Made by a program: the position numbers and the translations under genes. Positions 1 through 8,956 of a stretch of 64,000 nt of DNA are shown piece by piece. Positions within the stretch are counted from its first letter, which is position 1; every line of letters starts with the position of its first letter. The DNA is from Kineococcus mangrovi. Lineage in GTDB: Bacteria; Actinomycetota; Actinomycetes; Actinomycetales; Kineococcaceae. Location: assembly GCF_041320705.1 (NCBI RefSeq), contig NZ_JBGGTQ010000004.1:372001-436000 (forward strand), read 5' to 3'. The notes beneath the pieces were generated by a model. It searched no databases and was not told the origin of the DNA. It worked only from the letters and a program-made list of their open reading frames with translations.

Positions 1-1
1 T

Positions 2-76
2 CCGGACCTGGTGAGCGCCGCGACCGCCGCGGTGGGCGGGCTCCCGGCCCGCGGACGCGGACACCGCGGCGGGTGA
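2..76 (+). CDS. C-terminal end of an unidentified upstream gene (partial)
   Basis: An open frame enters from the left edge and ends at TGA 74-76, giving 24 residues rich in Ala, Gly and Arg. Third positions are almost all G or C, as in the neighbouring genes, but the piece is too short to recognise. It may also be chance open frame ahead of pcrA. Confidence 0.3.
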   Translation, partial: PDLVSAATAAVGGLPARGRGHRGG

Positions 77-110
77 GGCTCCGCGGCCCGGTCCTGTCCG
101 AGGTCGGGCC

Positions 111-116
111 TACCCT
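111..116 (+). promoter_or_regulatory. -10 element (TACCCT) of pcrA
   Basis: TACCCT lies 9 nt before the ATG of pcrA and there is no purine-rich ribosome-binding site in between, so the transcript is probably leaderless or nearly so. This matches the pattern at many other genes in the window. Confidence 0.5.
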
Positions 117-125
117 TGTCCCACG

Positions 126-2483
126 ATGAGCACTCTCTTCGACGACCTCCCCTTCGGCGGCTCCTCCGGCTCCGGCGGCGGGCGGGGTGACACGGGCCCC
201 GCGGTGCTGGCCGACGGCCCCGGGCGCCCGCACCGCGCGGGCCTCGATCCGGCGGCGCTCGTCGCGGGGCTCAACCCCCAGCAGCGCCAGGCCGTCGTGC
301 ACGCCGGGTCCCCGTTGCTCATCGTCGCCGGTGCCGGCTCCGGCAAGACGCGCGTCCTGACGCACCGCATCGCCCACCTGCTGGCGGAGGGGCGCGCCAC
401 GGCGGGCCAGGTCCTGGCCATCACGTTCACCAACAAGGCCGCCGCCGAGATGCGCGAGCGCGTCGCCGCCCTCGTCGGTGACGTCGTCGGCCCGGGCGCG
501 CGCAGCATGTGGGTCTCGACGTTCCACTCCGCGTGCGTGCGGATCCTGCGGCGCGAGGCGCAGCACCTGGGCATGCGCACGTCGTTCTCGATCTACGACT
601 CCGCCGACTCCCAGCGGCTCATGGCGATGGTCGGTCGCGAGCTGGAGCTGGACCCCAAGAAGCACGCCCCGCGCGCGATGTCGGCGATGGTCTCCAACCT
701 CAAGAACGAGCTCATCGACGAGGACGCCTTCTTCGACCGCGCCCACTCCGGGGACGGTACCGAGACCGAGCGGGTCCTGGCCCGCGCCTACCGCACGTAC
801 CAGCAGCGGCTGCGCCAGGCCAACGCGATGGACTTCGACGACCTCATCGGCTCGACCGTCCACCTCCTGCAGGCGTTCCCCGACGTGGCCGAGCACTACC
901 GCCGCCGGTTCCGGCACGTCCTGGTCGACGAGTACCAGGACACCAACCACGCCCAGTACGTCCTCGTGAAGGAGCTCGTCGGCACGGGGGAGGGGAACGT
1001 CCCGCGGGGCGAGCTGACGGTCGTCGGTGACGCCGACCAGTCGATCTACGCCTTCCGCGGCGCGACGATCCGCAACATCGTGGAGTTCGAGCAGGACTAC
1101 CCCGACGCCACGACGATCCTGCTGGAGCAGAACTACCGCTCGACGCAGAACATCCTCACCGCCGCCAACGAGGTCATCAAGGTCAACGAGGACCGCCGGC
1201 CGAAGAACCTGTGGACGGCCTCGGGGGCGGGGGAGCAGATCGTCGGCTACGTCGCCGACGACGAGCACGACGAGGCCGCGTTCGTCGCCGAGGAGGTCGA
1301 CCGCCTCCACGACCACGAGGACGTCACGTACAAGGACGTCGCGGTGTTCTACCGGACGAACGCGCAGTCCCGGTCGCTGGAGGAGGTGTTCATCCGCACC
1401 GGCCTGCCGTACAAGGTGGTGGGCGGTACGCGCTTCTACGAGCGCCGGGAGGTCAAGGACGCCGTCGCCTACCTGCGCGTCCTGGACAACCCCGACGACA
1501 CCGTCAACCTGCGCCGGGTGCTCAACACCCCCAAGCGCGGCATCGGTGAGCGGGCCGAGGCGAGCATCGTCGTCCTCGCCGAGCGCGAGCGCATCGGGTT
1601 CGGCGCGGCCCTCGAGCGCGCCGACGAGGCGATCGGGCTGGTCTCCCGCTCGCTCAACGCCATCAAGGGTTTCGCCCAGCTCATCGCGGACCTGCGCACG
1701 CTGGCCGAGTCGGGGGCGTCGCCGGCCGTGGTCCTGGAGGCCGTCCTGGAGCAGACGGGGTACCTCGCCGAACTGCGCGCCAGCGCCGACCCGCAGGACG
1801 AGTCCCGCGTGGAGAACCTCTCCGAGCTCGTCGCCGTCGCCGAGGAGTTCACCGAGGACAACCCCGAGGGCACGCTGTCGGACTTCCTCGAACGCGTCTC
1901 CCTCGTCGCCGACGCCGACCAGATCCCGGCCGGGGCCGAGGACGACGGCGTGGTGACGCTCATGACGCTGCACACGGCCAAGGGCCTGGAGTTCCCCGTC
2001 GTGTTCCTCACGGGGATGGAGGACGGGACGTTCCCGCACCAGCGCTCCCTGGGCGACCCCGACCAGCTCGCCGAGGAACGCCGGCTGGCCTACGTCGGGC
2101 TCACCCGGGCGCGCGAACGGCTCTACCTGTCCCGCTCCGCGGTGCGCAGCGCGTGGGGTGCACCGCAGCAGTACCCGCCGTCGCGGTTCCTCGACGAGGT
2201 GCCGCCGGCGCTGCTGGACTGGAAGCGCGGGGAGTCGACGTACCAGGGCACCGCCTCGCCGTCGGCCGCCTCCCGCGTCGCCGCGCGGCCGGGGGTGCGC
2301 TCGGCGGGCAACCGGCCCGTCATCGCCCTGAACCCGGGGGACCGGGTGACCCACGACTCCTTCGGCCTCGGCACCGTCGTGCGGGTCGAGGGCGAGGGGG
2401 ACAAGACCGTCGCCCACATCGACTTCCGCACCGAGGGCACCAAGCGGCTGCTGCTGCGCTACGCGCCCGTCGAGAAGCTCTGA
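126..2483 (+). CDS. pcrA: ATP-dependent DNA helicase PcrA/UvrD
   Basis: Superfamily 1A 3'-5' DNA helicase acting in nucleotide excision repair and in clearing recombination intermediates and stalled transcription. The 785 residues match the family length. Walker A (GAGSGKT) lies near residues 69-75, motif II (DEYQDT) near 267, the GDADQSIY motif near 300, and motif VI (GLTRARERLYLSRS) near 656. The last 50 residues form the small basic Tudor-like domain (PGDRV...FGLGTV) that contacts RNA polymerase in PcrA. The first 45 residues are a Gly/Ser-rich disordered extension typical of actinobacterial homologues. The last 25 bp overlap the end of the convergent hydrolase gene. Identification is secure; UvrD1-type and PcrA names are used interchangeably in this phylum. 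Confidence 0.96.
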   Translation: MSTLFDDLPFGGSSGSGGGRGDTGPAVLADGPGRPHRAGLDPAALVAGLNPQQRQAVVHAGSPLLIVAGAGSGKTRVLTHRIAHLLAEGRATAGQVLAITFTNKAAAEMRERVAALVGDVVGPGARSMWVSTFHSACVRILRREAQHLGMRTSFSIYDSADSQRLMAMVGRELELDPKKHAPRAMSAMVSNLKNELIDEDAFFDRAHSGDGTETERVLARAYRTYQQRLRQANAMDFDDLIGSTVHLLQAFPDVAEHYRRRFRHVLVDEYQDTNHAQYVLVKELVGTGEGNVPRGELTVVGDADQSIYAFRGATIRNIVEFEQDYPDATTILLEQNYRSTQNILTAANEVIKVNEDRRPKNLWTASGAGEQIVGYVADDEHDEAAFVAEEVDRLHDHEDVTYKDVAVFYRTNAQSRSLEEVFIRTGLPYKVVGGTRFYERREVKDAVAYLRVLDNPDDTVNLRRVLNTPKRGIGERAEASIVVLAERERIGFGAALERADEAIGLVSRSLNAIKGFAQLIADLRTLAESGASPAVVLEAVLEQTGYLAELRASADPQDESRVENLSELVAVAEEFTEDNPEGTLSDFLERVSLVADADQIPAGAEDDGVVTLMTLHTAKGLEFPVVFLTGMEDGTFPHQRSLGDPDQLAEERRLAYVGLTRARERLYLSRSAVRSAWGAPQQYPPSRFLDEVPPALLDWKRGESTYQGTASPSAASRVAARPGVRSAGNRPVIALNPGDRVTHDSFGLGTVVRVEGEGDKTVAHIDFRTEGTKRLLLRYAPVEKL

Positions 2484-3265
2484 CGGATCTCGGCCGCCAC
2501 CTCGGCGGGGCGTTCCAGCGGCAGCAGGTGGCCCGCCCCGTCGAGCGTGACGAACCGCGCGGCGGGGTAGACGGCGCCGTTGAGCTCGCGCTGCGCCTGC
2601 GGGCCCAGGTCCCCGTCGGCGCCCCCGGCCAGCACCAGCGCGGGAACGTCGAGCCTACCCACGCGGTCCGAGAGGTCCTCGCGGCTGCCGTGCTCCAGCC
2701 AGGCCCGCCACGCGGCCGGGTCGGTGCGGCGCAGATCCTCCCGGGCCGCGGCGTCGAGGGCGGGGTCGAGGGGGGCGCCGGTGTTCGCGTCGAGGAACTC
2801 CCCGGCGGCCGTCTCGTCGAGCGGGCCGTCCGCGACCCAGCCGAGCATCGTGCGCCGGCGCTCCTCGGCCATCGGTTCCGGTGACGGCGGCGAGGCCGCC
2901 AGCAGCACCACGCCCGCGGGGCGGTCGGCCGGGTCCAGCCCGGCGACCAGGGCGGTCGCGACCTTCCCGCCCATGCTGTGCCCGAGCAGGAGCCAGCGCC
3001 CCCGCACCCGGTCGCCCACCTGGCCGCGCACCCACGTCGCCATCGCCGCCACCGACGTGCCCGGGTCCACCGGGGCCCTGCCGAACCCCGGCAGGTCGAG
3101 CGCCAGGAGCTCGAGGTCGGGGGCGAGCTCACGAGCCAGCGGCCCGAAGGACCGTGAGCTCATCCCCAGGGCGTGCAGGCAGACGATCGTGGTGCTCACC
3201 GAGGTCGTCGCAGGGGTCGTCGCAGGGGTCGTCGCAGGGGTCGTCGCAGGGGTCACGGGGAGCAT
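2459..3265 (-). CDS. alpha/beta-fold hydrolase
   Basis: 268-residue alpha/beta hydrolase of unknown substrate. The nucleophile elbow GHSMGG places the catalytic Ser near residue 97, an acidic residue is available in GGADGDLG, and the catalytic His lies in GAGHLLPLE near residue 246. No signal peptide is evident, so it is probably cytoplasmic. ATG 3265 is chosen; it puts a four-copy PATT repeat (12-bp DNA unit) in front of the fold. GTG 3199 (VSTTIVCLHALG) would skip the repeat and is a real alternative, since neither start has a good ribosome-binding site. The gene diverges from the nitrilase gene 48 bp away and its 3' end overlaps pcrA. It resembles haloalkane dehalogenase, esterase and MenH-like hydrolases; the substrate cannot be told from sequence. 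Confidence 0.88.
   Translation of the reverse strand: MLPVTPATTPATTPATTPATTSVSTTIVCLHALGMSSRSFGPLARELAPDLELLALDLPGFGRAPVDPGTSVAAMATWVRGQVGDRVRGRWLLLGHSMGGKVATALVAGLDPADRPAGVVLLAASPPSPEPMAEERRRTMLGWVADGPLDETAAGEFLDANTGAPLDPALDAAAREDLRRTDPAAWRAWLEHGSREDLSDRVGRLDVPALVLAGGADGDLGPQAQRELNGAVYPAARFVTLDGAGHLLPLERPAEVAAEIRQSFSTGA
3203..3250 (+). repeat. 12-bp tandem repeat, 4 copies, inside the hydrolase N-terminus
   Basis: Four exact copies of GGTCGTCGCAGG (on the + strand) run head to tail at 3203-3214, 3215-3226, 3227-3238 and 3239-3250. They encode repeated Pro-Ala-Thr-Thr on the minus strand. The unit length is a multiple of three, so copy number can vary without a frameshift. Confidence 0.9.
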
Positions 3266-3313
3266 CGTCGCCGTTCCCGCCCGCCGCCGCCCGCGCTGCT
3301 GCATCCTGGGCCG

Positions 3314-4168
3314 GTGAGCACCCCGGGCACCCCGCCGCCGGAGGTCGGTGTCGCCGTCGCCCAGGTCGCCCTCGCCGTCGGCGACACCGACGGCAACCTC
3401 GCCCGCGCCGTCGCGGCCGTGCAGGAGGCGGCCCGGCGGGGCGCCCGGGTCGTCGTCCTGCCCGAGCTCCTGCGCAGCGGCTACGTCTTCGCCTCCGCCC
3501 GGGAGGCGCGCGGCCTGGCCGAACCCGCCGACGGCCCCACCGCGGCCGCCCTCACCGAGGTCGCGCGACGGCACGACCTCGTCGTCGCGGTCGGCGTGGC
3601 CGAGCGCGTCGCCGACGGGTCCCTGCGCAACTCCGCCCTCCTGCTGGACCGCAGCGGGATCCGGACCGTCTACCGCAAGGTGCACCTGTGGGACGCCGAG
3701 GCGGACGTGTTCGTCCCCGGCGACGAGCTGCCCGAGGTCGTCACCACGCCGTGGGGGCGGCTGGCGCTCGCCGTCTGCTACGACCTGGGGTTCGTGGAGT
3801 GGGTGCGGCTCATCGCCCTGGCCGGCGCCGACCTCGTGTGCGCGCCGACGAACTGGCCGGGTGCGCCCCGGACCACCGCCGAACGGCCGATGGAGGTCGT
3901 GCACGTGCAGGCGGCCGCGGCGGCGAACCGGGTGTTCGTCGCGGCCTGCGACCGGACCGGCCCCGAGCGCGGGGTCACCTGGGTGGGCGGGTCGGCGGTC
4001 GTCGGCCCCGACGGGCGGCCGCTCGCGGAGACGCCCGACGGGGCCGGGGAGCACGTCCTCGTGGCCCGCTGCCGCCTCGGGGACGCGCGGCGCAAGGCGA
4101 CCTCGGCGCGCAACGGCGTCCACGCCGACCGGCGCCCGGAGCTGTACGCCGGGCTGCTCACGCGCTGA
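3314..4168 (+). CDS. carbon-nitrogen hydrolase (nitrilase superfamily)
   Basis: 284-residue amidase or nitrilase-fold enzyme that hydrolyses a non-peptide C-N bond. The catalytic Glu-Lys-Cys triad is complete: E51 in VVLPELL, K near 122 in YRKVHLWD, and C near 155 in LAVCYDLG. The sequence fits the branch that includes carbamoylputrescine amidase, beta-ureidopropionase and omega-amidase; the exact substrate is open. The start is GTG 3314. A possible -10 (CATCCT, 3302-3307) lies 6 nt upstream, suggesting a leaderless transcript. Its stop codon region overlaps the end of the convergent fucosidase gene by 11 bp. Confidence 0.9.
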   Translation: MSTPGTPPPEVGVAVAQVALAVGDTDGNLARAVAAVQEAARRGARVVVLPELLRSGYVFASAREARGLAEPADGPTAAALTEVARRHDLVVAVGVAERVADGSLRNSALLLDRSGIRTVYRKVHLWDAEADVFVPGDELPEVVTTPWGRLALAVCYDLGFVEWVRLIALAGADLVCAPTNWPGAPRTTAERPMEVVHVQAAAAANRVFVAACDRTGPERGVTWVGGSAVVGPDGRPLAETPDGAGEHVLVARCRLGDARRKATSARNGVHADRRPELYAGLLTR

Positions 4169-5579
4169 CGACGCGGACCCCGAGCAGGGCCGGGCGCGCG
4201 CGGAACTCCTCGAGCACGACCTCGACGTGGTCGGCGACCACGTCCGGCACGTCGAGGATCCGCAGGTGCCCCACGACGCCCGCGCCCCCGCGCCAGACGA
4301 CCCGCCCGTCCAGGGACAGCGCGACGGAGAACGCCTCGATGCGCTGACCGCGGGCGATGTCCTCCCACAGGTCCACCGAGCGGACGGCGAGGGGTGAGCC
4401 GAACCGCAGGTCCAGGCGCGGGCGTCCGGCAGCGGGGGACCACGGCGCCCGGCCGGCGACGGGCGCGCCGGCCACGTCGACCGGCCCGTCCGCGTCCGTG
4501 ACGTCCGCCTCGGCGGCGCGGTCGCCCTCGACGTGCCGGCGCACCAGGTCGCCCAGCCCCGCGAGCGCGGCGACGTCGGGGGCGGCGATCCGGCCGGTGG
4601 CGGCCGGTGGCACGTTGAGCAGGAAGCAGGAGTTCCCGCCGACGGCCGCGCGCCACAGGTCGAACAGCTCGGCCGCCGACCGCACCCGGTCGTCCTCGGC
4701 GGGGTGGTGGAACCAGCCCGGCCGCACCGAGGTGTTCACCTCCGCGGGGTACCAGACGCACTCCCCGGCGTACCCGGCCAGGGCCGTGCGGCTGCCGAGG
4801 TCCTCCTGGTCGGAGGTCACCTTGCGGGAGAACTCCCCGTCGTCGGACTGCTGGGAACGGCTGGCCGTCCCCTCGGCGTCCCGCAGCTCGTGCGGGACGA
4901 CGCTCCACTCGTCGCGGCGGGTGTGGCCGGCCTCGTTCCCGCACCAGCGGACGTCCGGACCGCAGACGCTGACGACCGCGTCCGGTTGCAGCGCGCGGAC
5001 GACGCGCAGGTAGCGGTCCCAGTCGTACAGCTGGCGGCGGCCGTCCGGGCCCTCGCCGTTCGCCCCGTCGAGCCAGACGCAGAACACCTCGCCGTAACCG
5101 GTGAGCAGTTCGGTGAGCTGGGCGACGAAGTAGTCGTCGTAGGCGCGGCCGGTGCCGTAGCGGTGGTCGGTGCGGTCCCAGGGGGACAGGTAGACGCCGA
5201 ACGCCAGACCGGCGTCGGCGCAGGCCCGCGACACCTCCGCGACCAGGTCGCCGTTCCCGCCGCGCCAGGGGCTCGCGGCCACGGAGTGGCCGGTGTGCGC
5301 GCTGGGCCACAGGCAGAACCCGTCGTGGTGCTTGGCGGTGAGGACCACCCCGCGCATCCCGGCGGAGGCCATCGCCGCGACCCACTGCGCCGCGTCGACG
5401 TCCGGCGGGTCGAACGTGGCCGGATCCTCGTGGCCGGTGCCCCACTCCCGGTCGGTGACGGTGTTCACGCCGAAGTGGGCGAACCCGTAGAACTCCAGCG
5501 CCTGCCACCGCAGCTGCCGCGCCGACGGGCGCACGTTCGACAGGTACCGCAGGTCGGGTCCTGCGCTCTCGACGGTCAC
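4158..5579 (-). CDS. alpha-L-fucosidase (GH29)
   Basis: 473-residue glycoside hydrolase family 29 enzyme predicted to release alpha-linked L-fucose. The N-terminal half is the (beta/alpha)8 barrel with GFAHFGVNT, GVVLTAKHHDGFCLWPS and the nucleophile segment VWLDGANG (Asp near residue 170). The C-terminal third is a beta-sandwich. No signal peptide is visible, so the enzyme appears intracellular and would act on imported oligosaccharides. The start is GTG 5579, fixed by the 4-nt GTGA overlap with the stop of the MurR-family regulator upstream; the two are translationally coupled. The family assignment is firm; some GH29 enzymes act on fucoconjugates other than simple fucosides. Confidence 0.92.
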   Translation of the reverse strand: MTVESAGPDLRYLSNVRPSARQLRWQALEFYGFAHFGVNTVTDREWGTGHEDPATFDPPDVDAAQWVAAMASAGMRGVVLTAKHHDGFCLWPSAHTGHSVAASPWRGGNGDLVAEVSRACADAGLAFGVYLSPWDRTDHRYGTGRAYDDYFVAQLTELLTGYGEVFCVWLDGANGEGPDGRRQLYDWDRYLRVVRALQPDAVVSVCGPDVRWCGNEAGHTRRDEWSVVPHELRDAEGTASRSQQSDDGEFSRKVTSDQEDLGSRTALAGYAGECVWYPAEVNTSVRPGWFHHPAEDDRVRSAAELFDLWRAAVGGNSCFLLNVPPAATGRIAAPDVAALAGLGDLVRRHVEGDRAAEADVTDADGPVDVAGAPVAGRAPWSPAAGRPRLDLRFGSPLAVRSVDLWEDIARGQRIEAFSVALSLDGRVVWRGGAGVVGHLRILDVPDVVADHVEVVLEEFRARPALLGVRVVSA

Positions 5580-6490
5580 CGGGTCCGCCGCCGGGCCGGG
5601 CGGACGGCGTGCTGGGCGGGGATGTGGGCGGTCAGCGCGCGGGAGGCGCTGGCGCGGGCGAACGTCAGCTGCGCGACCCGCACGTAGAGGCAGTCGACGA
5701 CGAGCAGCTGCGCGTGCCGGGCCGCGAACGGTCCCTCCCGGTACGTCGTACCGCCGGGGGCCACCGTGAGGACGACGTCGGCGAGCTGGGCCAGCGCCGA
5801 CACCGGGTCGCCCGTCACGGCGACCGTCGTGGCGCCGCGCCGGGCGGCGAGCTCGGTGGGTTCGACGACCTCCCGGGTGGCGCCGGAGAACGAGATCGCG
5901 ATCGCGACGTCGGCGGGGGTGAGCAGCGCCGCGGACGTGCTCGCGTCGTGGACCTCCGTCCAGTTCCGCACCGGGACGCCGATGCCGAACAGGCGCGAGT
6001 CGGTCTCGGCGGCCATGACCGCGCTGCCGCCGACCCCGTAGACGTCCACGCGGTGCGCGCGCGCGACCGCCTGGGCGGCCCGTTCCAGGGCGTCCAGGTC
6101 GAGGCGCCGGGCGGTGTCCTGCAGGCTGCGGGCGTCCGCGGCGGCCACGACCGCGGCCACCCGGTCGAGGGCGTCGTCCGGGGTGATCTCGGGGCCGATC
6201 CCGGCCGTCTCCCAGGCCGAACCCCAGGCGGACCCGCCGCCGGCCTTGCGGCCCTGCTCGCGCGCCATCCAGCGCACCAGCCCCTGGTAGCCGTCGAGCC
6301 CGATGGTCTGGCAGAACCGCGTGACCGCGGCCTGCGACGTGCCGGCGCGACGGGCGAGCTCGGAGGCCGAGCACTCCTCGACGCTCTCGGGCGAGGCGAG
6401 GACGAAGTCGGCCACCTTGCGCAGGGAGGGAGGCAGGTCCGCCCGGACCGCCTCGATGTGCTGCGCCGGGTCGAGGGTTTCGACGCCCAT
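5576..6490 (-). CDS. MurR/RpiR family transcriptional regulator
   Basis: 304-residue regulator with an N-terminal RpiR-type helix-turn-helix (residues about 5-80; ELARRAGTSQAAVTRFCQ is the recognition segment) and a C-terminal SIS domain (about 130-265; VYGVGGSA and ISFSGATRE bind a phosphosugar). Such proteins sense a sugar phosphate and control its catabolic genes. ATG 6490 has a strong GGAGGAG site 6 nt upstream. It is the first gene of a two-gene operon with the fucosidase and faces the SIS/ABC/kinase operon across 224 bp, so it probably controls both directions. Confidence 0.93.
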   Translation of the reverse strand: MGVETLDPAQHIEAVRADLPPSLRKVADFVLASPESVEECSASELARRAGTSQAAVTRFCQTIGLDGYQGLVRWMAREQGRKAGGGSAWGSAWETAGIGPEITPDDALDRVAAVVAAADARSLQDTARRLDLDALERAAQAVARAHRVDVYGVGGSAVMAAETDSRLFGIGVPVRNWTEVHDASTSAALLTPADVAIAISFSGATREVVEPTELAARRGATTVAVTGDPVSALAQLADVVLTVAPGGTTYREGPFAARHAQLLVVDCLYVRVAQLTFARASASRALTAHIPAQHAVRPARRRTR

Positions 6491-6577
6491 CCGGACTCCT
6501 CCGTCAGAGTGGATGACTGATCCAGCGGACGAAGGTTAGCACTGTGACCGTGCGGTGGGAGGTTGTCCGCCCGGGGG

Positions 6578-6593
6578 GGCGAGTCGCCTCGCC
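6578..6593. promoter_or_regulatory. inverted repeat in the murR / sugar operon divergent region
   Basis: GGCGAG-TCGC-CTCGCC is a perfect 6-bp inverted repeat roughly midway between the two divergent starts. It is a candidate operator, but short GC-rich palindromes are common in this genome. Confidence 0.35.
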
Positions 6594-6603
6594 AGAGCAA
6601 CGA

Positions 6604-6625
6604 GAACGCAACACGAACGCAACAC
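6604..6625 (+). promoter_or_regulatory. 11-bp direct repeat upstream of the sugar operon promoter
   Basis: GAACGCAACAC occurs twice head to tail (6604-6614, 6615-6625), spacing the copies by one helical turn. The pair ends 9 bp before a consensus -35, the position expected for an activator or a MurR-family dimer. The repeat is also unusually A-rich for the region. Confidence 0.55.
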
Positions 6626-6634
6626 GGCGGGCCC

Positions 6635-6664
6635 TTGACAGGCTGAGGCGACCGAGTGAACCAT
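6635..6664 (+). promoter_or_regulatory. promoter of the sugar operon
   Basis: A consensus TTGACA at 6635-6640 is followed after 18 bp by AACCAT (6659-6664), a weak -10. It lies about 50 bp upstream of the first gene of the operon. Confidence 0.5.
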
Positions 6665-6714
6665 CCATGCAACCAGCAGTGACGCGGTGAATCGACGACT
6701 CAAGGAGAGATGCT

Positions 6715-7494
6715 GTGCCCCCGTTCGCCGACCGGTTCGCCGGCCACGTCGCCCAGTTCGGCACCGAGGTGCGGGACCGCCTCGACCGGCTCTCGACCCT
6801 CGCCACCTCCGGCGGCCTCGACGAGGCCGTCGGGCTGCTCGCGGACTGCGTCGCCGCCGGCGGGGTCGTCCAGGCGTTCGGCACCGGGCACTCGGAGGCC
6901 TTCGCCATGGAGGTCGCCGGCCGCGCCGGTGGGCTCATCCCCACGAACAAGGTCGCCCTGCGCGACGCCGCCCTCCTCGGCGAGCACCGGATCGCCGAGC
7001 TCACCGGCGAACCCCCGCTGGAGCGGGACCCGAACATCGCCCGCGACGTCTTCGGCACCGTCGTGCGCGACCCCCGGGACGTGTTCGTCATCGCCTCGAA
7101 CTCCGGCGTCAACGGGTCCGTCGTCGGCCTCGCCCTGCTGGCCAAGGAGCACGGCCACAAGGTGGTGGCGGTGACGAGCCTGGAGCACACGCGGGCGGTG
7201 GAACCGAAGCACCCCAGCGGCAAGCGGCTCTCCGAGATCGCCGACGTCGTCATCGACAACCTCGCCCCCTACGGCGACGCCACGCTGACCGACGTCTCCG
7301 ACGTCGCGGTCGGCTCCGTCTCGTCCCTGACGGCGGCCTACGTCGCCCAGCTGCTGACCATCGGCACCGTCACGGCCCTCGCCGAACGGGGTGAGGAGGC
7401 GCCGCTGTACGTGTCGGCCAACGTCCCCGGCGGCCACGACCGGAACAAGAGCATCGAAGCCCGCTACGGCGACCGCCTGCGCCGCAGCGCCTGA
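6715..7494 (+). CDS. SIS-domain phosphosugar-binding protein (sugar isomerase/etherase-like)
   Basis: 259-residue single SIS-domain protein. VVQAFGTGHSEAFAMEVAGRAGG (in part) and IASNSGVNGSVV are the phosphosugar-binding loops. It resembles the UPF0309 / sugar isomerase domain family and more distantly MurNAc-6-phosphate etherase. GTG 6715 follows an AAGGAG site by 7 nt. It opens an operon encoding a sugar ABC importer and an amino-sugar-type kinase, so it likely converts the phosphorylated product. Whether it is an isomerase or etherase cannot be decided here. Confidence 0.85.
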   Translation: MPPFADRFAGHVAQFGTEVRDRLDRLSTLATSGGLDEAVGLLADCVAAGGVVQAFGTGHSEAFAMEVAGRAGGLIPTNKVALRDAALLGEHRIAELTGEPPLERDPNIARDVFGTVVRDPRDVFVIASNSGVNGSVVGLALLAKEHGHKVVAVTSLEHTRAVEPKHPSGKRLSEIADVVIDNLAPYGDATLTDVSDVAVGSVSSLTAAYVAQLLTIGTVTALAERGEEAPLYVSANVPGGHDRNKSIEARYGDRLRRSA

Positions 7495-7549
7495 CCGCTC
7501 GAAGCACCGCGAAACCCCTGACAGTCCGCACTCCCCGGGAGGAACCACC

Positions 7550-8956
7550 GTGAGCGAGCCCACCACCCTGCAGCGTCGACGTTTCCTGGGACTGGCCCTG
7601 GCCGGCGCCCTCGTCCCCGCCGCCACCGCGGCCTGCGCCGCCTCCGGCGGGAACGAGGACTCCGGCGACTCCGGTCCCACCGGGGAGGTCAGCGAGCAGA
7701 ACCCCTTCGGCGTCGCCGAGGGTGCCGCCGTCGACGCCGTCATCTTCGACGGCGGCTACGGCACCGACTACGTCTCCTTCGTGGCGGCCAAGTACGCCGA
7801 CCTGCACGGCGGCGGGACGCTGACGGTGTCGCCCTCCACGCAGATCGCCCAGGAGCTGCAGCCGCGCTTCGTCGGTGGCAACCCGCCGGACCTGGTGGAC
7901 AACTCCGGCGCCAACGCCATCGGCCTGGCGACGATCGCCGCGCAGCTGGAGGACCTCACCCCGCTGACCGAGGCGAGGAACACCGACGGCGACGTCATCA
8001 AGGACACCCTCTACCCGGGGATGCTCGACGACGGCACCTACGACGGCCGCCTCGTGCAGTTGAACTACGTCCTCACCGTCTACGGCCTCTGGTACTCCAA
8101 GACCCTGTTCGACGCCAACGGCTGGACGGCGCCCGCGACCTGGGACGACGCGCTGGCCCTGGGGGCGTCGGCGCAGCAGCAGGGCAAGTACCTCTTCTGC
8201 TGGGGCAAGGAGGCCGCCTCCTACTACCTGACGCTGGCGGTCGACTCGGCCATCAAGGAAGGTGGCGACGAGGTGCGCATCGCGCTCGGCAACCTCGAGG
8301 CCGACGCCTGGAGCCACCCCGCCGTGCAGGCCGTGTTCGGCAAGATGGCGCAGGCCGTCGAGGCCGGCTACTTCCGGCCCGGCGGCGCCGGCACCCAGTT
8401 CACCGCGGCGCAGGCGCAGTGGAGCCAGGCCCAGGAGGCGATCCTCTACCCGTCGGGGTCCTGGATCGAGAACGAGATGAAGTCCCAGACGGCTCCCGAC
8501 TTCCAGATGACGGGCGCCCCGCCGCCCTCGGTCACCGCGAACGCGGCCATGCCCGCCGCGGCCTTCCACGCCAGCGCGGGGGAGCCGTTCATCGTGCCGA
8601 GCAGGGGCGCGAACAAGGCCGGCGGCATGGAGGTGCTGCGCCTCATGCTCTCCAAGGAGGCCGCGACGAACTTCGCCAAGACCAAGCTCTCCTCCACGGT
8701 CGTCAGGGACACGGTGCCCGCCGACGCGTTCGGGTCCACCGCCCTGGCCTCCCAGATCGCCATGCTCGACGCGGCCGGTGAGGACACCTACACGTTCAAC
8801 TTCAACGACGTCTACGGCTTCACCAGCCAGAACAACGTGCTCTGGAACGGGTTCCTGTCCGGTCAGCTCGACGTCGCCGGTCTCACCAGCGGCCTGCAGC
8901 AGCAGTTCGACCAGACCCGCGAGGACAGCAGCATCACCAAGGTCACGGTGTCGTGA
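7550..8956 (+). CDS. sugar ABC transporter substrate-binding lipoprotein (Tat-exported)
   Basis: 468-residue family 1 extracellular solute-binding protein. The N-terminus has a twin-arginine signal (QRRRFLGLALAG) and a lipobox ending at Cys near residue 25, so it is probably folded before export and lipid-anchored. GTG 7550 has GGGAGG 7 nt upstream. It is 55 bp downstream of the SIS gene and overlaps the first permease by the 4-nt GTGA. The ligand is unknown; context suggests an amino sugar or oligosaccharide. Confidence 0.9.
   Translation: MSEPTTLQRRRFLGLALAGALVPAATAACAASGGNEDSGDSGPTGEVSEQNPFGVAEGAAVDAVIFDGGYGTDYVSFVAAKYADLHGGGTLTVSPSTQIAQELQPRFVGGNPPDLVDNSGANAIGLATIAAQLEDLTPLTEARNTDGDVIKDTLYPGMLDDGTYDGRLVQLNYVLTVYGLWYSKTLFDANGWTAPATWDDALALGASAQQQGKYLFCWGKEAASYYLTLAVDSAIKEGGDEVRIALGNLEADAWSHPAVQAVFGKMAQAVEAGYFRPGGAGTQFTAAQAQWSQAQEAILYPSGSWIENEMKSQTAPDFQMTGAPPPSVTANAAMPAAAFHASAGEPFIVPSRGANKAGGMEVLRLMLSKEAATNFAKTKLSSTVVRDTVPADAFGSTALASQIAMLDAAGEDTYTFNFNDVYGFTSQNNVLWNGFLSGQLDVAGLTSGLQQQFDQTREDSSITKVTVS

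Noticed and set aside
4158-4168. Overlap of nitrilase and fucosidase ends as a sign of a misassembly
   Set aside because: Short convergent overlaps recur here (pcrA/hydrolase, too) and both reading frames are intact.
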